A stretch of DNA of 64,000 bases from Clusia tigrina. Taxonomy: Eukaryota; Arthropoda; Insecta; Diptera; Clusiidae. Positions 11,780 through 24,219 of this stretch are shown here, piece by piece (the stretch's first letter is position 1; each line of letters begins with the position of its first letter). The notes under the pieces were generated by a model that was not told the origin of the DNA, searched no databases, and was given only the letters and a program-made list of their open reading frames with translations. Where the stretch lies: contig OV050030.1 of the NCBI GenBank assembly GCA_920105625.2, forward strand, positions 86,203,570-86,267,569, written 5' to 3'. Both the position numbers and the translations under genes were made by a program.

Positions 11780-13810
11780 AATTATGAATTCATACATCGA
11801 GAAAAACTACGCACGAAAATTGTCGCCAGCAGAGGCCACCTTGCCCAGCGCTAGGACATGGTACTAGCCATACTTTGCCGTGACAAATCCCAGCAAGCCA
11901 GGCAAATTACGTATGGTGTTTGATACTGCCGCACAAGTGAACTGTTTGCCACTCAATTCACAGCTGTTGAAGGGTCCACAGGAGTACCGGGCCTTGTCTG
12001 CTATACTGTTTCATTTTCGTCAAGGAGCAATTGTTTCATTTTCATCAAGGAGATGTTCCACCAAGTATTGATTCAGCGTAACGATAGGTGTGCTCAAAGG
12101 TTCCTTTGGCGTGATGGTGACGCCGCAAAACTACCCGAGGTTTATGAAATTCGCGTGATGACCTTTGGAGCTGCGTGTTCGCCTTGCGCCGCCCACTATG
12201 TTAAAACGGTCAACACATTGGAGCATCGCAATGAAGTCAGCGGTGCAGCCCGAGCTGTAAAGTCCATATTGGATTACCACTATGTTGATGATTACTTTGA
12301 CAGTTTTGGCACGGAGCAGGAGGCAGTTGACATCTCGCTGCGGGAGCGAGCAATTCATATGAGGGCCGGCTTTGAACTTTGCAGTTTTACGTCGAACTCG
12401 TCGAAGGTAGCTGCGCTTGGTGGTAACGAAGCTACGCGTCAAATGGCAAAGAAGGAGGGAGTACTAGCGGAAAGAGTTCTCGGCTTGTTTTGGCGGCCTT
12501 CATCGGACAGCTTCGGATTCAAGTTGAAGTTTAATAATGTGGATTCCAATGTGCTGAATGGAGCGCGGCGTCCGACGAAGCGAGAGCTCCTAAGAGTCGT
12601 CATGTCGATTTTCGACCCGTTGGGATTTCTCAGCAACTTCATAATATGCACGAAGTTGCTCATGCGAGAGGTGTGGAGGCATGACTTCCGCTGGGACGAA
12701 CCACTGCCAGACCACGTAAATGGCGCTTGGGAAAGATGGCGTAAACAGTTGCCAACGTTCGCCGAATATGCTATTCCTCGATATTATTATCGGTGTGGCA
12801 CACCCAAGGATCTGCAGCTTCATGTATTCGTTGATGCCAGTGAGGATGCCTTTGCCGCGGTAGCCTACTGGATATCAACGGACGCTCTTGGTGAGGTGGA
12901 GATCGCATTTATTTGTGCAAAAACAAAATGCGCACCGATGAAGTCATTAACTGTGAACGACTGGAACTTCAAGCAGCTGTGTTGGGTACACGACTAATGA
13001 GCTGTGTTCGGGAGGAGCATTCTGTTGGCATCGAAGACTGCACAATCTGGAGCGATTCAAACACGGTAATCCAGTGGCTCCGCAGTGTTGGGGACCGTAT
13101 TTGTTGTCCTTTCGCTAACTGCTCTGGGCGCATACCTGTAAACCTAAATCACTCTTTAGAAATAACACTACATCACTTTTCAGGTTCAAAATAACAAGAA
13201 GATTTACTCTTAAAATACTAATTCTTATATACTATTTCTAAACAGAACTCTCAGTCTGTGAACTGACCTTTCTGGTGTTCCAGTTCCGCCCCTGTTAATT
13301 GGTGGCAGTTGGTCAAGCCAACTGACCTACTCCAATGCAAATGTGTCGATGGTGCATTCTAAATTTCAATGCCCTTCGGTGGCTCGACTGCGAAACTGTA
13401 ACACCCTAAAAGTTTACATAGTAAATATCAATTCAAAATACTCGCACCCTTAAAATATGTGCTTTCTTAAGTAACTTTAACACATGCTAATCACACAGAA
13501 TGTGTGGCATCTGTTAGGAGTCGATGATGTGAGACACTACGCGCAGGCAGCTTAATTCTAACTCACAACAGCAGTGAATAACGTCGCTACAAGCCATTTG
13601 TGCAACATAGGGTTGCCGAAATATTAGCTTCTACCACCAATGCTAATTGGAGGTGGCTGCCTACAGAACACAATGTTGCCGACGAGGCCACACGAGCGAG
13701 CGATCGTTTTGAATTTAGCTCCACAACCCGATGGTGCATCGGTCCACCTTTTTTGCTACAAGACAAACGCGTCTGGCCGACAGAGGGCTCAACAACTAAT
13801 CATCAAGAAG
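11780..13810 (+). pseudogene. BEL-B RT and RNase H, first copy, interrupted
   Basis: RT begins near 11780 (NYARKLSPAE), is hit by a stop near 11865, and continues through KPGKLRMVFDTAAQ, FHQVLIQ, the catalytic YVDD at 12281-12292 and FDPLGFLSNF. RNase H starts with FVDASEDAFAAVAYW. A one-base loss near 12957 breaks the frame in this copy only; copy 2 is still open here. At 13098 a 486-bp insert splits RNase H between SVGDR and RYKPFVQHRVAEIL, after which the domain resumes at 13585 with WRWLPTEHNVADEAT. It cannot give an active polymerase. Confidence 0.87.
13099..13584. other. 486-bp insertion of unknown origin in BEL-B RNase H, first copy
   Basis: Non-coding insert, found by rejoining the RNase H frame on both sides. 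It is A/T-rich at both ends, with an inner inverted repeat cagttgg/ccaactg at 13306-13323. I see no clear terminal inverted repeats. The last bases (acgt) resemble the target (ccgt), so the target duplication would be 3-4 bases at most. It is present at the same place in copy 2. A small non-autonomous DNA transposon is possible, but an intron is unlikely because no splice acceptor abuts the right end. Confidence 0.6.
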
Positions 13811-13859
13811 AAGCTAAGAAAGAACTTCGTCCTAAATATGCCCTTGTCGTCGTAAACTG

Positions 13860-15246
13860 TAAGTTTTTAAATTTTAATAGATTTTCTTCACTTAGCAAAC
13901 TGGTGAGAATGACAGCATGGGTTCTGCAAATTATCGATATTTGCCGCTGCCGTGTTCATCCATATCGATGCTATGGTCTGACAGCCAAAGAGTTTGAAAC
14001 TGCTAAACTTTGTTTGTGCCGCCTTGTTCAACGTGAAGAATTCGCTGCGGAGTTGCAACGGATTGAAAACGGTCAAGATCTAGCCCGCACCAGCTCGCTT
14101 CTTCAATAAGCACAAGGCGCCCCATTATTTTGCCGCCAAGCCATGTATTCACAAACTGCTCGTGATGCACTTTCACTGTAACATGCGTCACCAAAATTCA
14201 GAAGCCACTATTTGTGAAATTCGTCGAAGTTACTGGGTGCCGCGTCTAAGGAACTTGTTGCGCATTGTAATTGCCTGCTGTACTGTATGCCGATTGAATG
14301 AAGCCAGCACCGTGGGACCGCTTCTGGTCGATAGGCTTACTCCGCATATAAGGCCGTTCAGCTATACGGGTCTGGACTACTTCGGCCCGATAAATGTCAC
14401 AGTACGACGCAGTACCGAAAAAAGATAAGTGGCGTTGTTCACTTGCCTAGCCTAACCGCGAGGGCTGTAAATTTGGAGTTGGTCCATGACCTTAGTACCG
14501 ACTCATGCATAGTCGCCATACGCAACTTTGTAAATCGACGTGGCATTCCAAAACGCATGAGGTCCGATAATGGGAAACATTTTGTCGGTGTCAACGCGGA
14601 AGCAAAACGATTCAGCGAGGTTTTCGACTGTGTCCGTTTGCAGAATGAGCTGTCGCAGAAAGGTGTTGAATGGATTTTTAATTCGCCCTTCAACCCCGCC
14701 GAAAGAGGCGCTTGGGAGCGCTTGGTGCAGTGCGTTAAACGCGTCCTACGACAAACATTAAAAGAAGTATCGCCGCGAGAGCATACACTCAACTGCTTAC
14801 TCATCGAGGCCGAAAATATTGCAAATTCTCGACCGCTGACACATTTGCCCGTCGATGTCAACCAGGAGCAACCACTGACGCCCAATGACTTTCTGCTGGG
14901 TTAAGCCAGGGTTTTGGAGAAAACATGTGCCTTGCGACAACTGTGGCACATTGCTCGACAACTAAGAGACCATTTTTGGAAGCGATGGATAGCGGAGTAT
15001 CTCCCCACATTGACACGTCGGGTGAAGTGGTGCCAAAAAACGAAGCCTTTGCAGATAGGTGACCTCGTCTTCATATGCGATCCCAACGTACCTCGTCGAG
15101 AATGGTGTCGAGGTAAGGTGGAAGCCATATATCCTGGAGCGGATGGCGAAGTCAGAAAAATTGATGTACGCACTGCAAGTGGGCTAAAAGGACGTGCCGC
15201 TCCCAAATTGGCCGTTCTCGACGTTGATGGTGGTGAATCAGGTTGA
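13860..15246 (+). pseudogene. BEL-B integrase, first copy
   Basis: An N-terminal linker (13870-14109) leads to the zinc domain (CNMRHQNSEATI, CCTVCR) and the DDE core: Asp in GLDYFGP near 14375, Asp in RSDNGKHF near 14570 and Glu in RGAWERL near 14710. The BEL C-terminal domain follows (NSRPLTHLP, LTPNDFLLG, VFICDPN, LAVLDVDGG) to 15246. This copy has stops at about 14428 and at 14902-14904 that copy 2 lacks, and frame changes near 14110 and 14430. Confidence 0.87.
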
Positions 15247-15261
15247 TTCACGGGGTGGGGT

Positions 15262-15647
15262 TGTTGGGAACCCCTGTTTTGTATTTTTTATATTTAAGAA
15301 AGAGTTCCGTTTAACTATATGTATTTTAAATTGTCATTTAATTGTAAGCGTACGCAATTTGTTTTTGTAAGTTTGAGGTACTTGTTTTCCTTTGTTTCAA
15401 TTTGTTGGTTGTTCTTTACATTTTGTTTGTGGATTTACCGCAACGTTTCATTCGCCTTATCTCTGGTGTTCGAGTTTGACTTTATTCGTCGACCAGCAAG
15501 AACAGGTGAAGGACACACTGCGGTAAGCGTTTAATTTAATTTAATTCTATTTTAATACTGTGGGTTTTTTAGAAATAAATCAGGAAATAAACAATATATA
15601 GAGACCGATTATTTTCTTCCGTTAATTTCGCCAGCGGGTTGACGACA
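15262..15647 (+). repeat. BEL-B 3' LTR, first copy
   Basis: 386 bp, TGTTGGGAAC...GACGACA. It includes the 46-bp stretch missing from the 5' LTR. It differs from the 3' LTR of copy 2 at roughly ten positions, clearly more than the 5' LTRs of the two copies differ from each other. Confidence 0.9.
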
Positions 15648-15766
15648 ATAATGGCCCATTGTGATACCACGGTGTGGCGCCGTTCAAGCACTGACTAAAA
15701 AGCTCCCATACTTCGGATGGTGATAGTCAGCGCAAGGACAGCGCTAGGAAAGGCACGACTCCCCCG

Positions 15767-16688
15767 TCATGTTTCAGGAAACCATCCTGATACTTTGATA
15801 AACCTGGCTATGTCCCTAATATTAATGGATGATAGCTCTGTCAGGCTTGTAAGAAATGGGGCACCAAAGGTTCGAATTCTTCTTTTGCTCAAGGATGAGC
15901 AGTGGCATAAGAGGTGGAAACCCGTCTCGTCCTCCTCCTCGGAGCCACAGCCTCGGCAAAAGTCATTTGGGGGTAGGCCCAGTCTTTCTGCGTGCTGTCC
16001 CATTATGCAGTGGCCGGTCAAAACCGACACCGTTGTCGACAGTGATACGCGAACAAGTTGATTGGTTCTGTTTTTGTCCATTCTTGCCCAAGTTAGTCTA
16101 GCCGTGTGGCAGGATTCCTCGTTAGCCCAGGATTTATAGGCGTCAGCCAGATATTACCGTTTGATTTCGAGCTTGGCTGTTGCCAGTGGAATGCCGATGT
16201 TTACGGAGGGGTGAATGTCGTGCATTAGCGTGCCTGCCTTGGCAAGCTCGTCCGCCTCGCAGTTTCCCGGGATTTCGCTATTCCGGGAACCCAGACTAGG
16301 TGCACCCGAGAGTAACTTGCGAGCTCATTTAAAGATGTTCGACATTTATGAACTAGTCTTGATATGGCCGTGAAGCCAAAAAGAGATTTAATGTTGGCCT
16401 GGCTATCTGAAAAGATAGATACGTCAACTGCGCCGATAGCATCCATTTGACTGAGTGGTAAATGGCCATTACCTCAGCTTGAAAAACGCTGCAATGGTCT
16501 GGGAGACGTACGGAGATGTTTAAGTCCAGCTTGTCGGAATAAATACCGCTGCCGACTCTACCTCCAAGCTTGGAACCGTAGGTGTAGATTTCGACTGTTT
16601 CACCAACGATTAGGTTTTTTGAAGTCCAGTCGTTTCGACTTGGAATAGTGAGGTCGAATTCCCAGTTCAAATCGGGATAGACCGACAT
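15767..16688 (-). pseudogene. LOA ORF2 RNase H and C-terminal zinc motif, first copy
   Basis: RNase H pieces: EIYTYGSKLGGRVGSGIY (first Asp position reads Tyr-Gly-Ser), FQAEVMAIY (Glu), IFSDSQANIKSL (Asp) and VHLVWVPGI, where the final His of the usual WVPGH is Ile. The C-terminal zinc motif is CRGCGSEEEDETGFHLLCHC. The first catalytic Asp and the last His are altered, and the frames change at 16353-16446 and near 16081. It is a pseudogene in both copies. Confidence 0.8.
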
Positions 16689-16915
16689 ATAGTCGATAAA
16701 GTTGGGGTGGATCCTGATTCAGAATTAAAGCATGGCCTGTCAGGGTTATGCGCCAGTGCTGTCAGCTTGACTTGTAGCTTAACCAGGATCCCCGAGGGGG
16801 AGTCAGTGCTGCATGGCAAAAAGGGTTTTCGTAGGTGTGCAGTGATCAGTAGAACAATGGATCTTCTGATTTTATCGAGGAGTTTGATATTACAGGCTTT
16901 TTCGAGAGCTTGCCA

Positions 16916-18427
16916 TCAGAAGACCGACCCGTATAACAGGTTGGGTTCAACCATGGCCGTATAGAGCCAGAGCACGACTCGAGGACGAAGTCCCCATCGT
17001 GCACCAACTGCTCTTTTACAGCAGTATATAGCGCATGTTGCCTTACGTGACCTCTCTGCTAGATTGGCTTTCCAATTAAGCTTTGGGTCGAGAATCAGGC
17101 CTAAGTACTTATCGTGTGTGCTCAAAGAGAGCGGAGTGCCGTTTAGACTAGGCATTGTAAATTTTAGAATTTTGTACTTCCTAGTGAAAAGCATAATCTT
17201 GGTTTTGGATGGGTTAACCCCAAGTTCGAATTCGCGACACCAGTTCGACACAATAGAGAGTGAATAGTTAAGTTTTTCGGAAACTGTTTGGGGGAATTTG
17301 CCGGATGCCGCGATTGCTATGTCGTCCGCATAGGCTATCACTTTGCATCCAGTATATTCCAATCGCACCAGTAGTGTGTTAACTGCCGGGTTCCAGAGGG
17401 GGAGGGGGTGATAAACCCCCTTGTGGCGTGCCCCTGTTAACCACCCTCCTGGATTGGGCACTGCCGATCTTGGAATTGATGATTCTAGATTTTCATAGAA
17501 GCTCTATAAATTTAACAAGGCCTGAATTCAGGTTAAGGTTATAGAGTGTGGAAATGACAGCGTTGGGGCATACATTGTTGAGTGCTCCCTCGATGTCCAG
17601 AAATATGGCAAGTGTGAATTCCTTGTACGCCAAGGATTTGTCAACTTGAGAAATGAGAGAATGAAGTGCTGTTTCAACCGATTTGCCTTTAGAGTAAGCG
17701 TGTTGAGATACAGAGAGAAAAGAAGGGTTGATCGATGTCCTGATATGTAGGTCAAGAGCTCTTTCTAAAACCTTAAAAAGAAAGGATGCTAGACTTATGG
17801 TTCTGCTGTCCTTAGGTTTGGTGTGTGAGGCCTGCCCCTCTTTCGGGATGAAGACGATCCGAGCCGTGCGCCAGCGTAAGTAATATATTGCAATCTGAGG
17901 CTTGCATTATATATTTGTAGCAGCCATGGAAGGATAATCTCTTCCCCATTTTGGATATCGGCAGGAATGATGACGCCGGTCCGGGGGACTTGTATGGCTT
18001 AAAGGTTTTAATGGACCACTCAAGGTGACTTTTTGTCACTTGGAATGTGGGGAGGCTATCATGGGAAACCTGCTCCACCTGGTAGAGTGCTTGATCCGCT
18101 GAGGCTAAACTCCCTGGGAAGTGGGTGTCTAGTAGGATATCAAGGGTTCTGGCGCATTAAGTGAGTCCAGCTGCCATCTGGTTTTTGGATACAGTCAAGG
18201 GCTTTGTTAGAGGAATGGAGAATTTTACGAAGACGGCTAGCCTCTGACGTCGATTCAATGCTTTCGCAAAATTCCCTCCATGACGCTCGTTTCCCTCGCC
18301 TAATGGCGTAATTAAACTCTTTTTGTTTAATTTTGAAAGGGGCCCAATCAGCTGTAACATTAGCTTTGTTGAAAAGCATTCTACAAGTTTCGCGAAGGCT
18401 TGCAATTTCCGAGTTCCACCACGGAAG
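16916..18427 (-). pseudogene. LOA ORF2 reverse transcriptase, first copy
   Basis: After a linker (RKILHSSNKALDC, then LPISKMG) the RT fingers and palm appear in several frames. The catalytic YADD is at 17321-17332 in a frame of 181 codons (17461-16916) that goes on with SNWCREFELGVNPSKTK and YLGLILDPKLNWK. The block normally reading PQGGVISP just before YADD is scrambled by indels. An extra base near 18157 breaks a frame that is open in copy 2. It has clearly been dead for a long time. Confidence 0.82.
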
Positions 18428-19309
18428 TTAAGGTTTGCCCCGTGGTTCGGGAGTGATGCAAGCGATATGATTGGCTTTTTTAAAAGCTGTGGTCAGATCG
18501 TCGACCGCCCGATCAATGTCAGGACAGTTGTGGATAATGGGGGCAGTCGTTGCTAAGCATAAACCCAGTTTGAGCCGGAAAAGAGGCCAGTTCGTGTTTT
18601 TCCTATTGACTGGTTTAAGAGATCCTGTATTGCCTGTAGTCTCCCTCGAGTCACTGTCAAAGGTGATATACCAGTGGTCCGGAAAGGAGCACTCCTGGGA
18701 GAAGAACCAACTGCTTATCATCTTGGAGTAGTTATCGCTGACGAGGGTGATGTCAAGCACTTCCTTCCTGATGGATGTAAGGAAGGTCGGCTCATTTCCC
18801 CGGCTAGCAATGCCTAATTTATTTGAAATGATAAAATCGAAAAGACAGTCACCTCGATCATTTGTGCCGGAGCTGCCGCATATTTCGTGATGGGCATTGG
18901 CATCGGCGCCGATAATTACCGGAATCTGTTTCTGGTGGGCTACTGCAACCATTTACTTTAGTATGTCTGGTGGCGGAGAGTCGCCATAGTCATGAGCCAT
19001 GTAGTTAGAGGAGATCCAGAAGGTCCGTGGACCCATTTCAATGACCATGGCAACATTGTCTTTGTCACTAAATCTAGGGAGTAAAAGAGCATTAACGCTG
19101 CTTTTTACCAGAATGCAGCATCTTGGTTTACCTTGATCCTCGATATATACCATACGATATCCATATGCATTGAGTCCAGAAACCCGGCCATTTACGACCC
19201 AAGGTTCTTGGGCGAGAATGAGCTCCACCCCTATATCCGAGAATTGGAGAAGCAGGGCTGCCGGGGCAGTTTTCGAATGCTGAAGGTTAATCTGTAGTAC
19301 CTTCAGCAT
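18428..19309 (-). pseudogene. LOA ORF2 endonuclease domain, first copy
   Basis: Starts at an ATG at 19309 (MLKVLQINLQHS), the usual start of an APE-like endonuclease that nicks the target for target-primed reverse transcription. Motifs: INLQHS, LILAQEPWV (Glu), GADANAHHE (catalytic Asp and Asn), FDFIISN, and FPDHWYITF in place of the usual SDH. A stop at 18953-18955 splits the domain between PPDILK and MVAVAHQKQ, and another lies at 18426-18428. Both occur in copy 2. At 18671 this copy reads DHWYI where copy 2 reads DHCYI. Confidence 0.82.
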
Positions 19310-19575
19310 TGTCTGGAAGATTGATTATGGTGGAATTCAAATCTTCCTCTTCGGACATTGGAGAGATGTATCCACCAGCCGCATCCGTGTCCATGTGGTC
19401 GAAAAATTCTCCGACCAGTGCGGAAGTTGAGAAGCGGCTGGAATATCGGTATTCCTGAGCTTGAGGATCTTTAAGATTGCCTCAGGCTCAGAGGGCTCGG
19501 CAGGAAGCTATGTTTTGGAGCGAGGGCGTTGGGGAACCTTGTCCAAAGGTACCGCATTGAGCCTTACACCCGGCC
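19310..19575 (-). pseudogene. LOA ORF1, 3' end, first copy
   Basis: On the minus strand, codons just left of the junction read WPGVRLNAVPLDKVPQRPRSK. That is the likely original form, because copy 2 carries a local change at this point. A stop follows soon, in the frame through the next ~40 codons, so the protein is broken. ORF1 of this group makes an RNA-binding protein that coats the element RNA. The end of ORF1 lies about 10 codons before the ORF2 start at 19309. Confidence 0.55.
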
Positions 19576-20591
19576 AAATTGCCAACATTGCAAAATTCAA
19601 AACGCACAACCACAGGCACCACAAATGGCCCCTCTACAACTTGCTAGATTGGCCTGCTTCGAACGCCCATTCACATTCGTGGGAATAGACTTCTTCGGCC
19701 CACTCATCACAACAGTGGGAAGAAGGAACGAAAAACGCTGGGGTGTTATTTTTACCTGTCTCACTGTAAGGGCACATCGAAGTTGCTTACAGCTTGGACG
19801 TTAGCTCGCGTTATGTGCATAAACAACTTCATAGCAAGAAGAGGCACACCCAGGGAGATTTTCAGCGACAACGGCACTAATTTTAAAGCAGCCTCAAAGA
19901 TTTTTGGAGAAAAAATTGAGGTTAAGTGTGCTGACATCGAAAGAGAATTCCACAACATCAAGTGGCATTTTAACCCCTTCCCGCAGCACCCCACATGGGA
20001 GGCGCATGGGAAATATTAATACGCTCGATAAAATCAGTATTGAGCAAGATAAGCCCACACAAGAAGTTTACTGATGAAAAATTGAAAAGCTCTATGCACG
20101 CGGTTGAGTTTATTATTAACTCACGACCATTAACGTTCGTGTCGGTGGAACACGGAGATGACGAAGCTCTTACACCCAATCATTTACTGCTAGGATCTTC
20201 AAGCGGCTACAAACCCATAAGGCCGGACACGGTTGATCTACGACAACGTTGGACACAAGCTCAAGAATTCGCAGACCAATTCTGGAGACGGTGGGTGAAA
20301 GAATACATCCCAACGCTTACAAAAAGAAATAAGTGGGAAGTAAAAAAATCTCCAATAGCAATAGGGGATATCGTCATTATAGCAGACGAGAATTTGCCCC
20401 GTAAACAGTGGCCTAAGGGAAGAATAATTGACGTGGTTACTGCAAAAGATGGACAGGTACGCCGAGCGACTATACAAACACCACAAGGAATATACCAACA
20501 GCCAGCAATAAAGATCGCAGTCCTTGACGTCGGCAAAGCATCGTGGACTCATCTTACGGGGGGAGAAATGTTACCGCCGAAATTATATTAA
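19576..20591 (+). pseudogene. BEL-A integrase, second copy (5' truncated by the junction)
   Basis: Begins inside the zinc domain just before CQHCKIQNAQ. It keeps the DDE residues (GIDFFGP, FSDNGTNF, GGAWEIL) and the same two frameshifts as 3401-4416. Differences from copy 1 are a handful of substitutions, such as Lys to Glu in HAVEFII and Asn to Lys in LPRKQW. Confidence 0.9.
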
Positions 20592-20945
20592 TAAATTATG
20601 TCAAAACTTCCACCGCCCTGTTAACACCATGAATTAGCTATCCTGCATTATATACCTTTTGCTTTAGAAATGTAAAATGTAATATGTAATATGTATGTAT
20701 GTATGTAAAGCACAAATAAGCGGTCAAAAATGGGAATTCCAACGGAAGGTTGATTTTGGCTTAATATTGGACAAAGGCGGACGTATTTCTTTAAAAGTTC
20801 ACTGAAAACGGAAAAATTATTACAAATATAAAAATTAATTTACTGTATGATATATCAAACTTACAATAAACAAATTGAATAAAGCAAACGTTTCCAAGTG
20901 TACTAAAAGGCCGGTCGTTCCCTTAATAACTAAAATCCGACGAAA
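20592..20945 (+). other. BEL-A 3' non-coding end, second copy
   Basis: Copy of 4417-4770 with about nine substitutions. No gene seen. Probable 3' LTR from TGTTAACACC near 20619. Confidence 0.5.
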
Positions 20946-21815
20946 GAGTATGGATTGTATGGGACCACAAATCGGTTGTCAAAAGAATCTGCACGCATAT
21001 AAACACTTTTACCACTATCACATCGCTTATAAACAGGATAGCCATTCACATTTTTTTGTGTAGAAGTAGAAAAAGCCTTTGGGAACTAATTTGAGGTCTT
21101 CCATCATTCATACAAATATAATTTTGATTAAGCAATCGACATGGTCCATGAGCCATGTGACATTTAAGCATTTCATATATTTTTGGAAGACTGAACATTT
21201 GGTATTTCAGAAGAAACCAGCTGGTCAATGTTAAAGACCACCTGGTTTCCTACCTCTCTATGATCTGGTGTTAGGATTACCGAAATATGTGCGTGAGGTA
21301 GGTTTTCGAAATTCGTTTGTATAAATAAACTTGCAGTGGAACCCATGCGCAACGATATCTGGTCGAAAATGAGAACATTCACACCGGGGTAAAGAATTGA
21401 CAATTTCTGGCCAATGTAAACTGCAAGTCATGGTGATGAGTAATAATAGTTTTCTGAAATAGTGTACAATCGACATCGCATCTAAATAATTTTGATACAT
21501 ATTCCGTAGAGTACTAACGAAACCAGTTGATAAGATTCGGCCAACAGTGTTGACGCCATCAGAATCATTTGGCTATCGGTGTAAGAAAGCGGTCAAATTA
21601 TTGTATAAATCGGAAATAAGATTGCCGCGATTATTCCGAATACAATTCTTCCTCGTACTCTCAATACGGATATACATGTCAACAACACATTGTAGGAATA
21701 ATTTTTTTGAACGATCTAAACTACTGAACAAATTTTGTAGTATGCCATACTTGCATGCCAGCCAGTTTTATCGTTTGGAGATAGTAATGGATATGCTAAG
21801 GGCTCTAAGATAAAT
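20946..21815 (-). pseudogene. HEL-old Helitron Rep fragment, second copy
   Basis: Near-identical to 4771-5640, with the same broken frames and the same His-x-His motif NLPHAHI. At 21505 it reads ccgtagag as in the third copy, whereas copy 1 reads ccttagag, so copy 1 changed. Confidence 0.8.
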
Positions 21816-22818
<1,003 letters not shown>

Positions 22819-24219
22819 CTTCCCCTTTTAAAAAACCTGCGTCCTGCAGATCTTCATTCGGAACATATTTGGAAGAGTGGTGCTTTTCATCAGGATGAGT
22901 AGAAGTTGAGGATGGCGTATTACCGATGGCACCAAAAACTCGTATACTCGGGATATTCAGCTTTGCGTGAAATTTTCGCCAAAGGATGCCGGAGAAAATT
23001 GCAATCAAAAAGATTAAAAAACTTCCTGTGAAGAGAGAAAAGTCTACTTTTCGGGTTAGCTTTGACAGGTACCTTACATTCTTCGATGTAAAATCGTGTA
23101 ACATTTGCGAGGATTGGCTGCAAGGCTTGCAGTTGTAGTTATCAGGATGCTTGAGTAAGTGTTGTTGCCAAGGATTACCTCCTCATTGAGTAACTGGATC
23201 ACATAGGTGCCATTTAAAATCGTCGACGTGTTTCTGGAAACCAAATCTCCGATGTAGTTCGTCAGGAAGATTGTGTTTTCGTTGATCAGTTCGACAATTC
23301 TTTCGTTGTTAGATCGCATTGTTGAATTTGCCATTGCCAGACAGTCGCCTATTATTTCAAACGTTTCTTCTCGGCTGATGAGTACCCTTTTGTACGGGAC
23401 CATAACTTGCATACCACTGTTGATAGTTGCTCTGATGATCAGGTGATGGTAGACTTGCCTCTTTACCTTGGGTAGCGCCAGAACGTACAATAAGGAAGAC
23501 CCATTTGTGAAAATAGATGGTTTGCCATACTCTGTTGCTTCCACTATATTTTGGTACGGCAACATTTCCACCTCGGACAAGATCTGATTGATTTCTTCGG
23601 CATTTAGAAGGTTGCTGTTCACGATGCCCTTATTAGCCATTTGACAAGCGAGTACGATTTCGTTTACAGCTTCCTTTAGTATGAGAATCTTGTCCAGTAT
23701 GGTCTGTTCAAAACGGACCTCATCGCCATCACTGCTGATATTGTTGTATTTCGCTGCCATTTTGTTGACCTTGTCGATTACTTCCTTCATCTTCCCAAAG
23801 AGTTCGTCGTTAATTTTATATTGGTGGTTGTTGTTTTCGATCTCGCTTCGCAATATAGTGTCCCAATCCGTGGCATCTGGATTTCCTGCTATCCACTTCC
23901 AAGCTGATCCAATCCAGTTTATTGAGCGTTTAGCTCTAGGATGTGTTGCAGTCAATTCGCTTAGACACAGCTTCGTCACCCTCAGATGGAATTCAAGGAT
24001 TGACTTAGTTTGTTCGTGTCGCACCGACCCATATACGAAGTCGGCGAGGAGTTCCAATGCGTTATCGTATTGTTGGAGGTCGCCAATGTGCACCAGTTTG
24101 AAGCAGCCATTTAAAGTCCACCCATTTCCAGAACTAATGATGACAATGGGAGCATGGTAATTAAATACGCTCAGTCCTTCCCCAGCGGCTATGAGTATAC
24201 CTAAACTAAATATACTAAT

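Larger units (their letters stand above)
9066..15647 (+). mobile_element. BEL/Pao LTR retrotransposon BEL-B, first copy, both LTRs
   Basis: 6.6-kb element with LTRs at 9066-9406 and 15262-15647, both TGTTGGG...GACGACA. A purine tract (ggggtgggg) precedes the 3' LTR at 15252-15260. Gag, protease, RT, RNase H and integrase follow in BEL order. The flanking five bases do not match (agcac on the left, ataat on the right), so no target duplication is visible. The LTRs differ by a 46-bp gap plus several substitutions, so this is not a recent insertion. It sits inside the 3' UTR of LOA. Confidence 0.93.
15648..19575 (-). mobile_element. LOA/I-type non-LTR retrotransposon body, first copy
   Basis: Minus-strand element with, in order, the end of ORF1 (19575-19310), APE-type endonuclease, RT with YADD, RNase H and a terminal CCHC-like zinc motif. 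RNase H after RT marks the I/LOA side of the non-LTR tree and excludes Jockey. Its 3' UTR begins at about 15766 and is cut by BEL-B at 15648; the rest is at 9001-9065. Its 5' part is cut off by the duplication junction at 19575. Copy 2 (31860-35844) and 39689-40700 supply the rest. Confidence 0.85.

Noticed and set aside
13099..13584. Intron in BEL-B RNase H
   Set aside because: A GT is present at the left edge but no AG lies at the right edge that would restore the frame, and BEL genomic RNA is not spliced there.
19564..19575. Twelve bases at the duplication junction as non-templated filler
   Set aside because: Read on the minus strand they continue LOA ORF1 in a sensible way (WPGVRLNAV); copy 2 is the one that changed, so there is no filler.
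15648..19575. Assignment of the minus-strand element to the Jockey clade
   Set aside because: It has RNase H after RT and a CCTA tail, which Jockey elements lack.
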